Source: Parasegetibacter sp. NRK P23
Lineage (GTDB): Bacteria > Bacteroidota > Bacteroidia > Chitinophagales > Chitinophagaceae
DNA length: 64,000 nt
Assembly (NCBI RefSeq): GCF_023721715.1
Contig: NZ_JAMDLG010000001.1
Span: 1,181,889-1,245,888 of the forward strand
Direction: 5' to 3'
Below the pieces are notes generated by a model. The model saw only the letters and a program-made list of their open reading frames with translations, had not been told where the DNA came from and did no database searches. Shown here piece by piece: positions 1 to 8,819 of this stretch. Every line of letters begins with the position of its first letter. Positions within the stretch are counted from its first letter, which is position 1. A program made the translations under genes and the position numbers.

Positions 1-3000
1 TAATCTGCCGCGGAGGGAACGTTGGTGATGAGTTCATCACCGGGTTGCTGCCACCTCAGGGCATAGTCGCTATGTCCTGTTCCTCTTCCAATGCCGATGG
101 CGTTGAGGGCGTAATAATTGATGGAAGACCTCCTGAACTTGTGTCCGAATTTGTAGGTGACAGTAGCGCTCAGGTTAAACCCTTTCCATCCCACGTTGTT
201 GTTCCATCCGCCAAAGTAGGTGGGTTGCACGGGGCCGTTGTACACAAGTTGGTCGGGGGGTAAACTGGCGAGGATGGTGGCATAGTCGCCAATATTTCCT
301 TTTTCATCGAACAACTGTGGATTACCCTGGTTGTCGAGCCCAGCCCATTTATAACTGTATATGGAATACACCGGCCTGTTGAGTATGGGCATTACGTTGC
401 GGTCGGCATTCATAAAGTTTTGGGTACCGCCAAACATATCATTGGTTTCAACGGTGGCGATAGCGGTTACTTTGTCTTTGGCATGGCTGAAGATCAATCT
501 TGAATTGAAGGTGACGGTTTTACCGGTATGGTAATTCAGTTCAACATCGAAACCCTTTCCCCGCATAGCTGCCACGTTAGAGCGGATGGTGGCGAAACCG
601 CTGGATGGGTCCAGGAAGTGATCGCCCAGCAGGTCGCGGCCGGATTTGCTGAACCATTCCACGCTACCGGATAATTTATTGCCTGCGATACCGAAATCAA
701 TGCCCAGGTTCAGCTGGCTCACTTTTTCCCATTGCAGCAACGGATTGGCCGGGGAGGTAATGTTGGCCGTTGGCTGATTGGTCATGGGATCAATACTGGC
801 TTCGGCAATGGGGAAAGCCGATTGTGCCGGGCTCACGTTTCCATTGAAACCATAAGTGGCACGCAGTTTAAACCTGGATAGTAATGGCGCGTTTAAGAAT
901 GGCTCCTGCAGCACATCCCACGCAGCGCCTGCCGACCAAAGCGGTACATTTCTATCCCTGGGGCTTACCCCAAACAAACTTGATTTATCCATACGCCCAC
1001 TGGCCGAAACGGTGTATTTGTGGCGGAAGGTATAAGAGGCATTGCTGTAAAAAGAGGCATAGCGGTTTTGGATTTGCCTCATCTGATCCTGCATAGCGCC
1101 CGCGAATGCTAAAGGAACCGGGAAATTGTATATCAAATGGGGGAAGTAGCCAGACTGATCTATATCTACAGAAAGCAATGTACGGTCGTTGTAACCATAG
1201 TAGGTGTTTCTGGAAGTCTGGTAAAGAATATCGCGGAGTTCCATCCCGCCAATTAAGGCCAGTGCGTGATCGGATCCCCATTCGTTGGTATAGTTCATTT
1301 GTCCGCGGAAGGTGTTTGAGCCACGTTTGCCATGGTTGTTGAGCAATACGCCGCCCACCGGCACATAATTCATGACGCCGCTGCTGTCGGGCATTATCTG
1401 GCTGAACGTATTCGCGATATTGCGGGCATAGTAGGATTCAGGGCTGCGTATGTCTTTGTTTTCAGAGAAGTTTCCTTCGAACTGATATTTAAGATCGGCC
1501 GTCAGGTTCTTGTGGAGGCGGTAGGCCAATCCAACGGTGATGCGTGTATCTTGTCCCCGGGTAGTATTGTTGCGGAAACGGGGTTCATCGGCCGGACGGT
1601 AACTCCAGTCCTGCATACCAAAGCCCTGCAGGTAGTTGTTGTATTCTTCAGAGATGTCTCTGGGTGCCGACAGGGCGTTTCCGGCCGCATCTCTAAGTTC
1701 CTGGTACGGAAGGTAGGCATACTGCGTTGTAAGTGTGGAACCGAGCGACATAGGCGATTCTCCCTGAAGACCGAAAAGCCCCAGGCCGTTGGCCTCATTC
1801 TTCGTCCAGGCCAGGTTCACCCCAACATTCAGGTCCAGCCGTGAAGATAGTTTGATGGCGTTATCAGCACGCATGGTAATCCGATCCAATCCATTGCCCC
1901 TTTCCGCACTTAATTCTTTGTCATAACCAGCTGAAAAAAAGTAACGCATCCATTCGCTGCCACCCTGTATGTTCAACACATGCTGTTGTTGCACGCGGTT
2001 GCGGTAAAACTCATCTGAATACTGATTTCTCAGATCAATACCGCTTAACCTTTTTAATTCAGCATCTCCCTGCGCGGCGGAAATAACACCGTTTTGCACA
2101 TCAAACAAAGTTTGAACCACTGGCGACAAAGGAATCCGCTGAAGGGGAGGTTGGTTGAAATAATTATCGAAGCGCCCATCTTCGAACCAGGACTTCTCCA
2201 GGTTTACATAATCCGGGGTAGCCATAAAAGGCAGGTAGAAAAGATCCGGTTGCTGCGCCACCATGAGGTGGCTGCGCATTTTAACCACCGGCTTCTGGTT
2301 GAACGATCCTTTTTTGGTAACAATCACCACCACACCGTTTGCCGCACGTACCCCCCAGATGGAGGAGGCCGCCGCATCTTTAAGAATGGTAATGCTTTCC
2401 ACATCGTTAGGATTGATATTGCTGATGTCTCCTTCAATAGGAAATCCATCTACCACATACAGGGGCTGATCATTGGAATAGATCGTGCTTCTGCCCCGGA
2501 CTACTACCCTGGGCTGCTGATCTACACTGTTCCGGTGAAAGGAAACGCCACCTGCAAATCCTTCTAATCTATCCAGTATATTGAGCGTTGGCCGCAGTTC
2601 CAGTTGTTTGTTGGAAACCGTACTGAACGAGCCGGTGGCCCTTTCTTTCGGAAGATTCTGGTAGCCTGTGTTCACGACCTGCACTTCCACCATCGCTTCC
2701 GGGTTCGGTCGCAGCAACAGGTTACCCACCGTGAGCGGCTCATTGCCCGCCACCACGATCTCTCTGCTGATGCGCCTATGCCCTACCAGCGATATTTCCA
2801 GGGTATAGTTCCCTGGAGATACATTGCTGAGAAGAAATGTTCCGTCCAGATCGCTGGAAGTCCCTTTGTTGCCAGGCATAAGCCTTACCGAAGCACCGGC
2901 AACCGGGTTCCCCAAAGAGTCGACCACCCTCCCTGAAACAGGTTGCGGCGCTTCCATCAGCGACGAATCAGATGGCTTCCCTTCTGTAACCCTTGCTTTT

Positions 3001-3362
3001 AAGGGTGATACATTGATTGTTTTACTGGCAATGCTGTATTTCAGCGGCTGATCTTTGAAAACCATGTTCAGGAAATCGACCAGTGGCATGTTGCTGACGT
3101 TCAGCCGGAGTTTCCTGGCACCGACCAGCGCGTTTTTAGGATATAGAAAAAAATAACCAGTTTGATTTTCCACTTCCGTGAATACGGTTTCCAGCGTTAC
3201 GTTCTTCCCGGAGTAACTCACTGTTTGCGAGAAGCTTTCGGCGCTCACATTCAGAAAAGCCAGCATGGTGAGGATAAATGTTAGCTTCATAACTAACAAC
3301 GTTTTGGTAATGAAACGGCGGTCCCAACGGGCGGATCCGCCACAATAAGCAGTTTTTAACAT
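1..3362 (-). CDS. SusC/RagA-family TonB-dependent outer membrane receptor with STN domain (3' end outside window)
   Basis: The open frame runs off the left edge, so the C-terminus is missing; about 1120 codons are present. I chose the ATG at 3360-3362, whose product begins MLKTAYCGGSARWDRR and leads into a hydrophobic signal segment ending ESFSQ; the ATG at 3288-3290 (MKLTFILTML) is an alternative. Order of parts: signal peptide to about residue 46, STN (secretin/TonB short N-terminal) domain about 48-100, carboxypeptidase-like regulatory domain about 115-200, then a plug with the SusC-typical PLYVVDG and NPNDVESITILKDAAA motifs, then the beta-barrel. Receptors of this class import glycans or other large ligands and can signal through FecR. 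The FecR and ECF sigma genes immediately upstream on the same strand fit that role. A SusD partner would be expected beyond the left edge. The ligand cannot be told. Confidence 0.93.
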   Translation of the reverse strand, partial: MLKTAYCGGSARWDRRFITKTLLVMKLTFILTMLAFLNVSAESFSQTVSYSGKNVTLETVFTEVENQTGYFFLYPKNALVGARKLRLNVSNMPLVDFLNMVFKDQPLKYSIASKTINVSPLKARVTEGKPSDSSLMEAPQPVSGRVVDSLGNPVAGASVRLMPGNKGTSSDLDGTFLLSNVSPGNYTLEISLVGHRRISREIVVAGNEPLTVGNLLLRPNPEAMVEVQVVNTGYQNLPKERATGSFSTVSNKQLELRPTLNILDRLEGFAGGVSFHRNSVDQQPRVVVRGRSTIYSNDQPLYVVDGFPIEGDISNINPNDVESITILKDAAASSIWGVRAANGVVVIVTKKGSFNQKPVVKMRSHLMVAQQPDLFYLPFMATPDYVNLEKSWFEDGRFDNYFNQPPLQRIPLSPVVQTLFDVQNGVISAAQGDAELKRLSGIDLRNQYSDEFYRNRVQQQHVLNIQGGSEWMRYFFSAGYDKELSAERGNGLDRITMRADNAIKLSSRLDLNVGVNLAWTKNEANGLGLFGLQGESPMSLGSTLTTQYAYLPYQELRDAAGNALSAPRDISEEYNNYLQGFGMQDWSYRPADEPRFRNNTTRGQDTRITVGLAYRLHKNLTADLKYQFEGNFSENKDIRSPESYYARNIANTFSQIMPDSSGVMNYVPVGGVLLNNHGKRGSNTFRGQMNYTNEWGSDHALALIGGMELRDILYQTSRNTYYGYNDRTLLSVDIDQSGYFPHLIYNFPVPLAFAGAMQDQMRQIQNRYASFYSNASYTFRHKYTVSASGRMDKSSLFGVSPRDRNVPLWSAGAAWDVLQEPFLNAPLLSRFKLRATYGFNGNVSPAQSAFPIAEASIDPMTNQPTANITSPANPLLQWEKVSQLNLGIDFGIAGNKLSGSVEWFSKSGRDLLGDHFLDPSSGFATIRSNVAAMRGKGFDVELNYHTGKTVTFNSRLIFSHAKDKVTAIATVETNDMFGGTQNFMNADRNVMPILNRPVYSIYSYKWAGLDNQGNPQLFDEKGNIGDYATILASLPPDQLVYNGPVQPTYFGGWNNNVGWKGFNLSATVTYKFGHKFRRSSINYYALNAIGIGRGTGHSDYALRWQQPGDELITNVPSAAD

Positions 3363-3497
3363 ACTTTCGCAGTGTTTGGGTGATGAATGAACAGTTCTCG
3401 AAGACTTTGTTTTGTTGGTTACCTGAACATACTGCCGGAAGTGTTGCAACCACCTCCGGCTTTTTGTTGGAACCATGTTGAATGTATTATACCATAT

Positions 3498-4655
3498 TTA
3501 CCTGTTTTTTGAAATAATAAGCGTTCTGTTTTCAAGCCTTGTGGCAATGTTATAATCAGCTAAAAAACGCATTACATCTTCCAGCGCAACCCCTCTGTCC
3601 ATTTTCCCCTGCAGGTGTATATCGGGTATTGCACCTTCATACTTCACCTCAATATCATACCATCTTTCCAGTTGTTTCATTACCTGTTTTAAATCGGCGT
3701 CCTGGAACCGGAATATGCCATTCTTCCAGGCCATCACCTGTTCAATATCGGCCCGTTGCACCACTTTTGTTTCCGGGCTGTTTGCCATTACCTGTGCCTG
3801 TTGTCCGGGCCGTATAATGGTGCCGTTCACTTTCACGCTGCCCTCCAGCAAAGTGGTATTAATGGATGCTTCGTTCTCATAAGCGTTCAGGTTAAAATGT
3901 GTACCAAGCACTTCTACTTCCGCAACATCCTTCACCTGCACTTTAAAAGGCATCGCGGCATTTTTCGCCACTTCAAAATAAGCTTCACCGCTCACTTCCA
4001 CCCTTCGTTCCTTCCCGGAGAACACGGTGGGATAGCGGATGGAGCTGGCCGCGTTCAACCACACCCTTGTGCCATCGGCAAGTGTCATATTGAACTGGCG
4101 TCCTTTCGGGGTGGTCATGGTATTGTACACCACTTCGTTGCCGGTTCCCTCATATACCAGTTCGCCGTTAACCACGCTGGCGGTGGCGCCTCCCTGCAAA
4201 GCGACAACAGCTTGCTGAATACTGTCCAGCAAAACCTTCGATCCATCGGCCAACGTCAGCACCGCCCCGTTGCTTCCGGGAACAACCGGCAATGAATTCC
4301 CAGCAACGGCAGGGGCAGCCAGCTTGCTGTTGTAGCTCGTCCACCAATATGCACCAACAAGCATCGCGAACAGGATTGAAGCGGCCACCCACCAACGACG
4401 AACGAAGTAACCTTTCCGCACGCGACCGGGCATTTTGGGAACAGACACTTCCCGCTGTTGCTGCGCAACAGCCTGTTTGATTCTTCCGGCCATTCCTGCT
4501 TCAAAATCCTTTTTGCTGCCCCATTCCGGTTCGTTCCAGGTGAGTTCATCCTGCTGAAAACTTCCCAGGAAGTTCACCAGCATTTCTTCTTCCCGGATGG
4601 TGCCTTTGCCGTCCAGCACCCTGTCTATGATATCAAATAGTTCTTTTTTTGTCAC
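3498..4655 (-). CDS. FecR-family anti-sigma factor
   Basis: 385 aa with a GTG start at 4653-4655 (product begins MTKKELFDII). The N-terminal about 85 residues form the cytoplasmic sigma-binding part. A single membrane segment rich in Trp lies near residues 87-108 (WWVAASILFAMLVGAYWW). The periplasmic FecR domain spans about 180-275 with the FNMTLADGTRVWLNAASS motif, and a DUF4974-like C-terminal domain spans about 310-382 (QVMKQLERWYDIEVKYEG). The family relays the state of an STN-bearing TonB receptor to an ECF sigma factor. It lies between that sigma gene (78 bases upstream) and the receptor gene (135 bases downstream), all on the minus strand, so the three form a cell-surface signalling unit. 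Confidence 0.95.
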   Translation of the reverse strand: MTKKELFDIIDRVLDGKGTIREEEMLVNFLGSFQQDELTWNEPEWGSKKDFEAGMAGRIKQAVAQQQREVSVPKMPGRVRKGYFVRRWWVAASILFAMLVGAYWWTSYNSKLAAPAVAGNSLPVVPGSNGAVLTLADGSKVLLDSIQQAVVALQGGATASVVNGELVYEGTGNEVVYNTMTTPKGRQFNMTLADGTRVWLNAASSIRYPTVFSGKERRVEVSGEAYFEVAKNAAMPFKVQVKDVAEVEVLGTHFNLNAYENEASINTTLLEGSVKVNGTIIRPGQQAQVMANSPETKVVQRADIEQVMAWKNGIFRFQDADLKQVMKQLERWYDIEVKYEGAIPDIHLQGKMDRGVALEDVMRFLADYNIATRLENRTLIISKNR

Positions 4656-4732
4656 GCAAACTGTGTGTTGATGATGAGTAGAGTAAAAAGATGGGGGTAT
4701 CCCCTAGTGTGCAGGAAAAAATATTGAGGGCG

Positions 4733-5320
4733 CTATTTTCCCAGCAGCCATACCAGCAGTCCGGTGCTGACCAATCCGCCAAGCGACTGTTTCAATTCTT
4801 TCAAAGCCCGGTTGATATGGTTCTCCACGGTTTTTACGGAAATGCCCAGGCGTTCACCAATCTCTTTGTAACTCAGGTTTTCTTTCCTGCTCAGTTCGTA
4901 TACTTCGCGGCACTTTGGCGGAAGTCCGTTAACGATCACATTGATTTGCTGCACCAATTCTTTGTGTTCCAGGTTACCATAAGCGGTTTCCGTATGCAGC
5001 CTTTCATAGATGGCGTCAAAGATGTCTTCCCTCACCTGTTCCTTCCTGATGAGTTTGTAGAGGGCGTACCTGCACGATGCGTACAGGTATGCTTTCAGGG
5101 AAAGGCGCACATCGAGTTGTTCGCGGTTCTCCCATAAACGCACAAAAAGATCCTGGATCACGTCTTCGCAAGCGTGTTTGTCTTTCAGCAAATGGTAGGA
5201 ATAAAAGAACAACCCCTCCCAATATTTACGGTATATAACATCCAGGGCGTTTTCGTCTCCGCGCTTCAGTTGCAGGAGCAGCGCCGCCTCATCGGATGGG
5301 AGGTTGGTGTTGGGTTGCAT
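4733..5320 (-). CDS. ECF-type RNA polymerase sigma-70 factor
   Basis: 195 aa, ATG at 5318-5320. Region 2 covers about residues 24-92 and contains the EDVIQDLFVRLWENR core-binding motif. Region 4 covers about 128-182, with LPPKCREVYELSRKENLSY and the helix-turn-helix YKEIGERLGISVKTVENHI. There is no extra C-terminal domain, which fits the FecI-like class of Bacteroidota. It is the first gene of a minus-strand set with FecR and an STN-SusC receptor, so it probably directs transcription of the receptor locus when the ligand binds. Confidence is high for the family and moderate for the regulatory link. Confidence 0.95.
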   Translation of the reverse strand: MQPNTNLPSDEAALLLQLKRGDENALDVIYRKYWEGLFFYSYHLLKDKHACEDVIQDLFVRLWENREQLDVRLSLKAYLYASCRYALYKLIRKEQVREDIFDAIYERLHTETAYGNLEHKELVQQINVIVNGLPPKCREVYELSRKENLSYKEIGERLGISVKTVENHINRALKELKQSLGGLVSTGLLVWLLGK

Positions 5321-5380
5321 GCGCCAAAATTAAGGATAGGCAGGGGTAATAGGTGAATCGGGGTCAAACAATTGAAAACC

Positions 5381-6232
5381 TCAGCTTATTTTTATTTTTT
5401 CAGCAAGATCCTTGAAGTATTGAGCACTCCAGATATCAAGTACTGAAGGATCGGGAATGAAGCGGACGATATCTTCCTTTACCTGGGAAAACGAAACCTG
5501 GTCTGATTTTTCTTTCAGCAGCCGCACCAGTTCTTCCCGGGTGATGGAGTCGGTCTTCCAATCCCCGGTATCCCTTGCTCTCAGCATAAAATGATGCAGG
5601 TTAACAGGTATATTCTTCCGTATATACCATTCAAGGTCGTACCAATCTCTTCCTTTTACCCGTTGCTTCCATTTTCTGAATAAAAGGGCGTGCATTTTTC
5701 CAGCAAACAGATCTGGCAGGGTAAAGCATTTTACATAAAATGAAAATGGACGCAGCAATAGTTTTTCTTCTGTTTCAAACCCTGGTGGTGGGGCCTTATC
5801 CACTTCCAGTTTTATTTTGATGCCTGGCGACAACTGAACGCCTGCCTGTGGAATGATGTTTTCCAACACCAGTTCTTTCCAGATCGTTTCTGATTTCAGG
5901 AAGGCGGAATCAATCCCCGACTGAACTGATTTTTTTTTCTCTTTCACGCTAACTTGCATACCTATGGCCTGAAACTCCGTTACAATGCTATTGAAATAGG
6001 GTTCAAAAGAGAAGTCGGGTTCAGCTTCCAGCAGCGAGAAATCAAGATCCTCTGAAAACCGGTTCAACCCATAAAATATCCGCAGCGCCGTACCGCCATA
6101 AAAAGCGGCTTTTTCGAAGAGCCCCGCCCGCTGCAAACCAGCCAGCGCCACTTCCTGCATGATCTCGCGCAAAGCGGCTTCCGCCTCAACCCTGTTGGCC
6201 GGTTGGTATTCCTGTATCCATTCTTTGATCAT
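5381..6232 (-). CDS. abiEii: AbiEii-type nucleotidyltransferase toxin (type IV toxin-antitoxin)
   Basis: 283 aa. Nucleotidyltransferase signatures of the DUF1814/AbiEii family are all visible: the GG-T/S motif in FYGGTALRIFYGLNRFSEDLD (about residues 44-64) with two acidic metal ligands in SEDLD, a third acidic position in IKLEVDKAPPP (about 138-148), and the family motif RDWYDLEWYIR (about 196-206). The start ATG overlaps the stop of the antitoxin gene by four bases (6229-6232), so the two are translationally coupled. Known AbiE toxins slow growth by nucleotidyl transfer, for some relatives to tRNA ends, and can abort phage infection. The target here is unknown. All motif residues look intact. 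Confidence 0.93.
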   Translation of the reverse strand: MIKEWIQEYQPANRVEAEAALREIMQEVALAGLQRAGLFEKAAFYGGTALRIFYGLNRFSEDLDFSLLEAEPDFSFEPYFNSIVTEFQAIGMQVSVKEKKKSVQSGIDSAFLKSETIWKELVLENIIPQAGVQLSPGIKIKLEVDKAPPPGFETEEKLLLRPFSFYVKCFTLPDLFAGKMHALLFRKWKQRVKGRDWYDLEWYIRKNIPVNLHHFMLRARDTGDWKTDSITREELVRLLKEKSDQVSFSQVKEDIVRFIPDPSVLDIWSAQYFKDLAEKIKIS

Positions 6233-6867
6233 AGTACTTCAATCGTTTTAATGAGCATTTCCAGACTGCTTTTCTTAGGAGCATCTTCTTTCCATGCATG
6301 AATGACTGCGAGATCGAGTTGATGTAACGATTCTTCGTTTATGCGCAGGTCTTCCAACAGGAAATCCTGTGTTTGCCTTATACTCCGGAGCGCAATCCCT
6401 GAAGTAACCACAATCTTATCGCACAGCGCTTTTTCCGGCGAGGCGATCAACACTGTTTGCCGGGGAGTGAGTTGTAAACTTTTTATACCGAAAGCATAAT
6501 AAGGCATGGATGCATGGATGTACTGAAATCTGCCGGAAGGGGTTTTAAAATTCTTCGAAGATTTCAACGTTACGGAACTCACTTCATATACACGTTCTGG
6601 AATAAGTCCCCAATGCGAGAGTGCGCTTTCAAGCGAAACATAGCTGGGACCCCAAAGGTGATTGGCCACCAAAAAAGGCTCAGGCCCGGCTATCCCAAGC
6701 TCGGGGCCCGGCACGTAAAGTCCACGTTTTACTGCCAGCAGTTTGCCCTGCTTCATCAATTCGTTCACTTTATCATTCGGCCTCTTGTACTCCCTGAGCA
6801 TATTCAAAATGAGTTGCCGCGTGAGTGGCTCTTCCGCATAATTTCTGGCAGCAGTTTCAAATCTCAT
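6229..6867 (-). CDS. abiEi: AbiEi-type antitoxin and autoregulator
   Basis: 212 aa, ATG at 6865-6867. The N-terminal about 60 residues form a winged helix typical of the AbiEi_4 antitoxin domain (LTRQLILNMLREYKRPNDK, then MKQGKLLAVKRGLYVP). The remainder is the family C-terminal domain, with SYVSLESALSHWGLIPE near residues 75-92 and a PEKALCDKI motif near 143-151. In the studied AbiE systems this protein represses its own operon by binding inverted repeats and antagonises the toxin indirectly. Two matching inverted repeats lie directly upstream (6887-6909 and 6945-6977). The toxin gene follows with a four-base overlap. Confidence 0.92.
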   Translation of the reverse strand: MRFETAARNYAEEPLTRQLILNMLREYKRPNDKVNELMKQGKLLAVKRGLYVPGPELGIAGPEPFLVANHLWGPSYVSLESALSHWGLIPERVYEVSSVTLKSSKNFKTPSGRFQYIHASMPYYAFGIKSLQLTPRQTVLIASPEKALCDKIVVTSGIALRSIRQTQDFLLEDLRINEESLHQLDLAVIHAWKEDAPKKSSLEMLIKTIEVL

Positions 6868-6886
6868 CTTGTAAAATATTTAACCA

Positions 6887-6909
6887 ATAATCGGAAAAAA
6901 TCCGATTAT
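6887..6909. promoter_or_regulatory. Operator-like inverted repeat 1 upstream of abiEi
   Basis: Perfect inverted repeat: ATAATCGGA, five A, TCCGATTAT (9-base arms, 5-base spacer). It ends 20 bases before the abiEi start codon and has the same core as the second copy at 6945-6977. It is probably the autoregulatory site for AbiEi; this is inferred from position and from known AbiE systems. Confidence 0.75.
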
Positions 6910-6944
6910 CATCAAATTTTCTTACAATTAATTGTGAAATAAAA

Positions 6945-6977
6945 TATAGATAATCGGAAAAAATCCGATTATCTATA
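6945..6977. promoter_or_regulatory. Operator-like inverted repeat 2 upstream of abiEi
   Basis: Perfect inverted repeat with 14-base arms (TATAGATAATCGGA and its complement) around five A. The inner 23 bases are identical to repeat 1. The two centres are 63 bases apart, about six helical turns, so bound proteins would lie on the same DNA face. Confidence 0.75.
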
Positions 6978-7001
6978 CAAAATTGTACATACCGTTATCA
7001 C

Positions 7002-8423
7002 CTAATCTTCTCTGCTCCCATCGTCGGCCATACGCACCATTTTAGGAACAAAGTTCGCGACCACATCCACCAATCCGGTCTGTGCACTCATCACTTGATG
7101 GATGTCTTTGTAAGCCATGGGTGCTTCATCCAAACCCGCGCCTATTAAAGTAACGCCGTGCGCCTTCAGCACATCGCGCATCTCCTGTTTGGTGATGCTT
7201 TTGAAAGCCTGGGTTCGGCTCATCCGGCGACCGGCGCCGTGGGAGGCGGAAAAAACTGCCTGCGTTTCTCCTTTACCGCGCACCAGGAAACCGGGCGCGG
7301 TCATACTTCCGGGGATAATCCCCATCACCCCCTTTCCCGCAGGGGTGGCGCCTTTCCGGTGCACGATCACTTCTTCCCCGTTCAGGTTTTCTTTCCAGGC
7401 GAAGTTGTGGTGGTTCTCCACTTTTCCAAGCAACTGCGCACCAACGGCATGCAGCATTTTCTGGTGGATCACCGCATGGCAGGCGGAAGCGTAATCGCCC
7501 GCCAGGTTCATGGCCAGCCAGTATTCCTGCCCTGCTTCTGTGTCAAGATCAAGGTAGGCCAGGTTGGCCGCTTCTTTGGGCAGCACGCACAGTTCTTTTG
7601 CCAGCCGCGTGTAATGTCCCGCGATGGTGGCCCCAAGACCACGGGAACCCGAGTGCGTCAGGAAAGCGAGGTATTTCCCTTTCGCTATCCCCATGGCTTC
7701 GTCTTGCGCTGCGAATTCCATGATCCCCCATTCAGCAAAGTGATTCCCTCCGCCTGAAGTACCCAGTTGCGTGGCGGCCTTATCTTTCAAAGCAGCCGCT
7801 GTTTTGATTTCCCGGAACACTTCACTTTCCAGCACCGCATGTTCGGCCATTTCTTTCCCCCGGAAACCGTTTCCGGCACCGAACTTCGTTTGCGCAATCA
7901 GTTCACGTTTGAACTTCGCCTGGTTTTCCAGGAAGAAATCAACTGGAATATCTGTAATGGATAAGGCCATCCGGCAACCGATGTCCACGCCTACACCATA
8001 AGGAATAACCGCGTTCCGTGTCGCTAATACGCCGCCGATAGGTAACCCATAACCCTGGTGGGCATCGGGCATCAGGGCGCCGGCAACCGTAACGGGTAAT
8101 TTCATGGCGGTGCTCATCTGCGCATGGGCACCGGGTTCTATGAATGCTTCTCCGTAAACAGCGAATCCGGCAGCGTTATCAATAAGTGGAATCTCGTTCG
8201 AAACCGGACCGTTCGCTTCTTCCACCATAGCGGCGGCAACGGCTCCCCAAACGGGATCATCGAGAAAGTTTTCCGGGTGTTGATTCAGTTTGGTCAAAAG
8301 GGCCATCAACGTTTCAGTTTCCAGTGTTGCAAACTGGTGGGAAAGCTCCAGGATCATTCCGAGTATCTTTCCTTCTTTAAATCCGGCGTCTTTAAGGGTT
8401 TCGCCGGTGATTTTCTTTTCCAT
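7002..8423 (-). CDS. rtcB: RtcB-family RNA ligase
   Basis: 473 aa, close to the usual RtcB length. The enzyme joins RNA 2',3'-cyclic phosphate or 3'-phosphate ends to 5'-OH ends using GTP and Mn2+. Family motifs are intact: GVGVDIGCRM (metal ligands, about residues 142-151), TSGGGNHFAEW (about 223-233), LTHSGSRGLG (about 254-263), ENHHNFAWKE (about 323-332), and the guanylylated-His motif FSASHGAGRRMSR (about 388-400). The gene is divergent from a WYL regulator across 396 bases. No RtcA cyclase is seen nearby. The role is probably tRNA or rRNA repair. Confidence 0.95.
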   Translation of the reverse strand: MEKKITGETLKDAGFKEGKILGMILELSHQFATLETETLMALLTKLNQHPENFLDDPVWGAVAAAMVEEANGPVSNEIPLIDNAAGFAVYGEAFIEPGAHAQMSTAMKLPVTVAGALMPDAHQGYGLPIGGVLATRNAVIPYGVGVDIGCRMALSITDIPVDFFLENQAKFKRELIAQTKFGAGNGFRGKEMAEHAVLESEVFREIKTAAALKDKAATQLGTSGGGNHFAEWGIMEFAAQDEAMGIAKGKYLAFLTHSGSRGLGATIAGHYTRLAKELCVLPKEAANLAYLDLDTEAGQEYWLAMNLAGDYASACHAVIHQKMLHAVGAQLLGKVENHHNFAWKENLNGEEVIVHRKGATPAGKGVMGIIPGSMTAPGFLVRGKGETQAVFSASHGAGRRMSRTQAFKSITKQEMRDVLKAHGVTLIGAGLDEAPMAYKDIHQVMSAQTGLVDVVANFVPKMVRMADDGSRED

Positions 8424-8819
8424 TTTTTACAATTGATCCGTTAGTAAACATGTTTCGCGCAGGGTTGAACACTTTTTTGTTTGCTCGCAAAGTCGCACTG
8501 CTTCGTTTATCCCGCTTGCTGATTTGTTTCTCGCAACGGCGCAACGTTGGAGCACTTGTTTCCGGGCGGCTTATCCCTTTAAGGAAGACCGCAAGGGATG
8601 TGCCGTGTTGTTATTTACCTGCTGCGTTGCAAAGATGTTCATGTTGTAGTGCAGCCTATCTGCGCAGTAAGTTATATTTTCAGAGAAAGATACAGTTATT
8701 TGATAATCAATATTTAGTGACAAGAAAATGAAGAATTTCATTTGTTTATTTAAAATCTACGCAACTCTATTGCGCAGTACTTTTGCAACTTGCCGTACAT
8801 TCACACCAAAAATATTTTT
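8424..8819. other. Long intergenic region between rtcB and the WYL regulator, with a repeated TGCGCAGTA
   Basis: This 396-base gap carries the promoters of two divergent genes. The nonamer TGCGCAGTA occurs at 8661-8669 and again at 8771-8779, 110 bases apart and both on the regulator side; it contains the palindrome TGCGCA. A possible hairpin with 7-base arms lies at 8573-8599 (ATCCCTT and AAGGGAT). I see no convincing coding frame. The part nearest rtcB (about 8450-8640) is GC-rich compared with the rest and could be a leader or a small RNA, but no known RNA family is recognised. Confidence 0.4.

Noticed and set aside
3136-3453. 105-codon minus-strand frame over the start of the STN-SusC gene
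   Set aside because: It is a shifted frame of the signal peptide and STN region; the true frame begins at 3362 and continues with SusC motifs.
8450-8731. 93-codon frame in the gap between rtcB and the WYL gene
   Set aside because: Low-complexity Arg/Leu/Cys-rich translation, no start context and no family resemblance; the gap is better read as regulatory or RNA.
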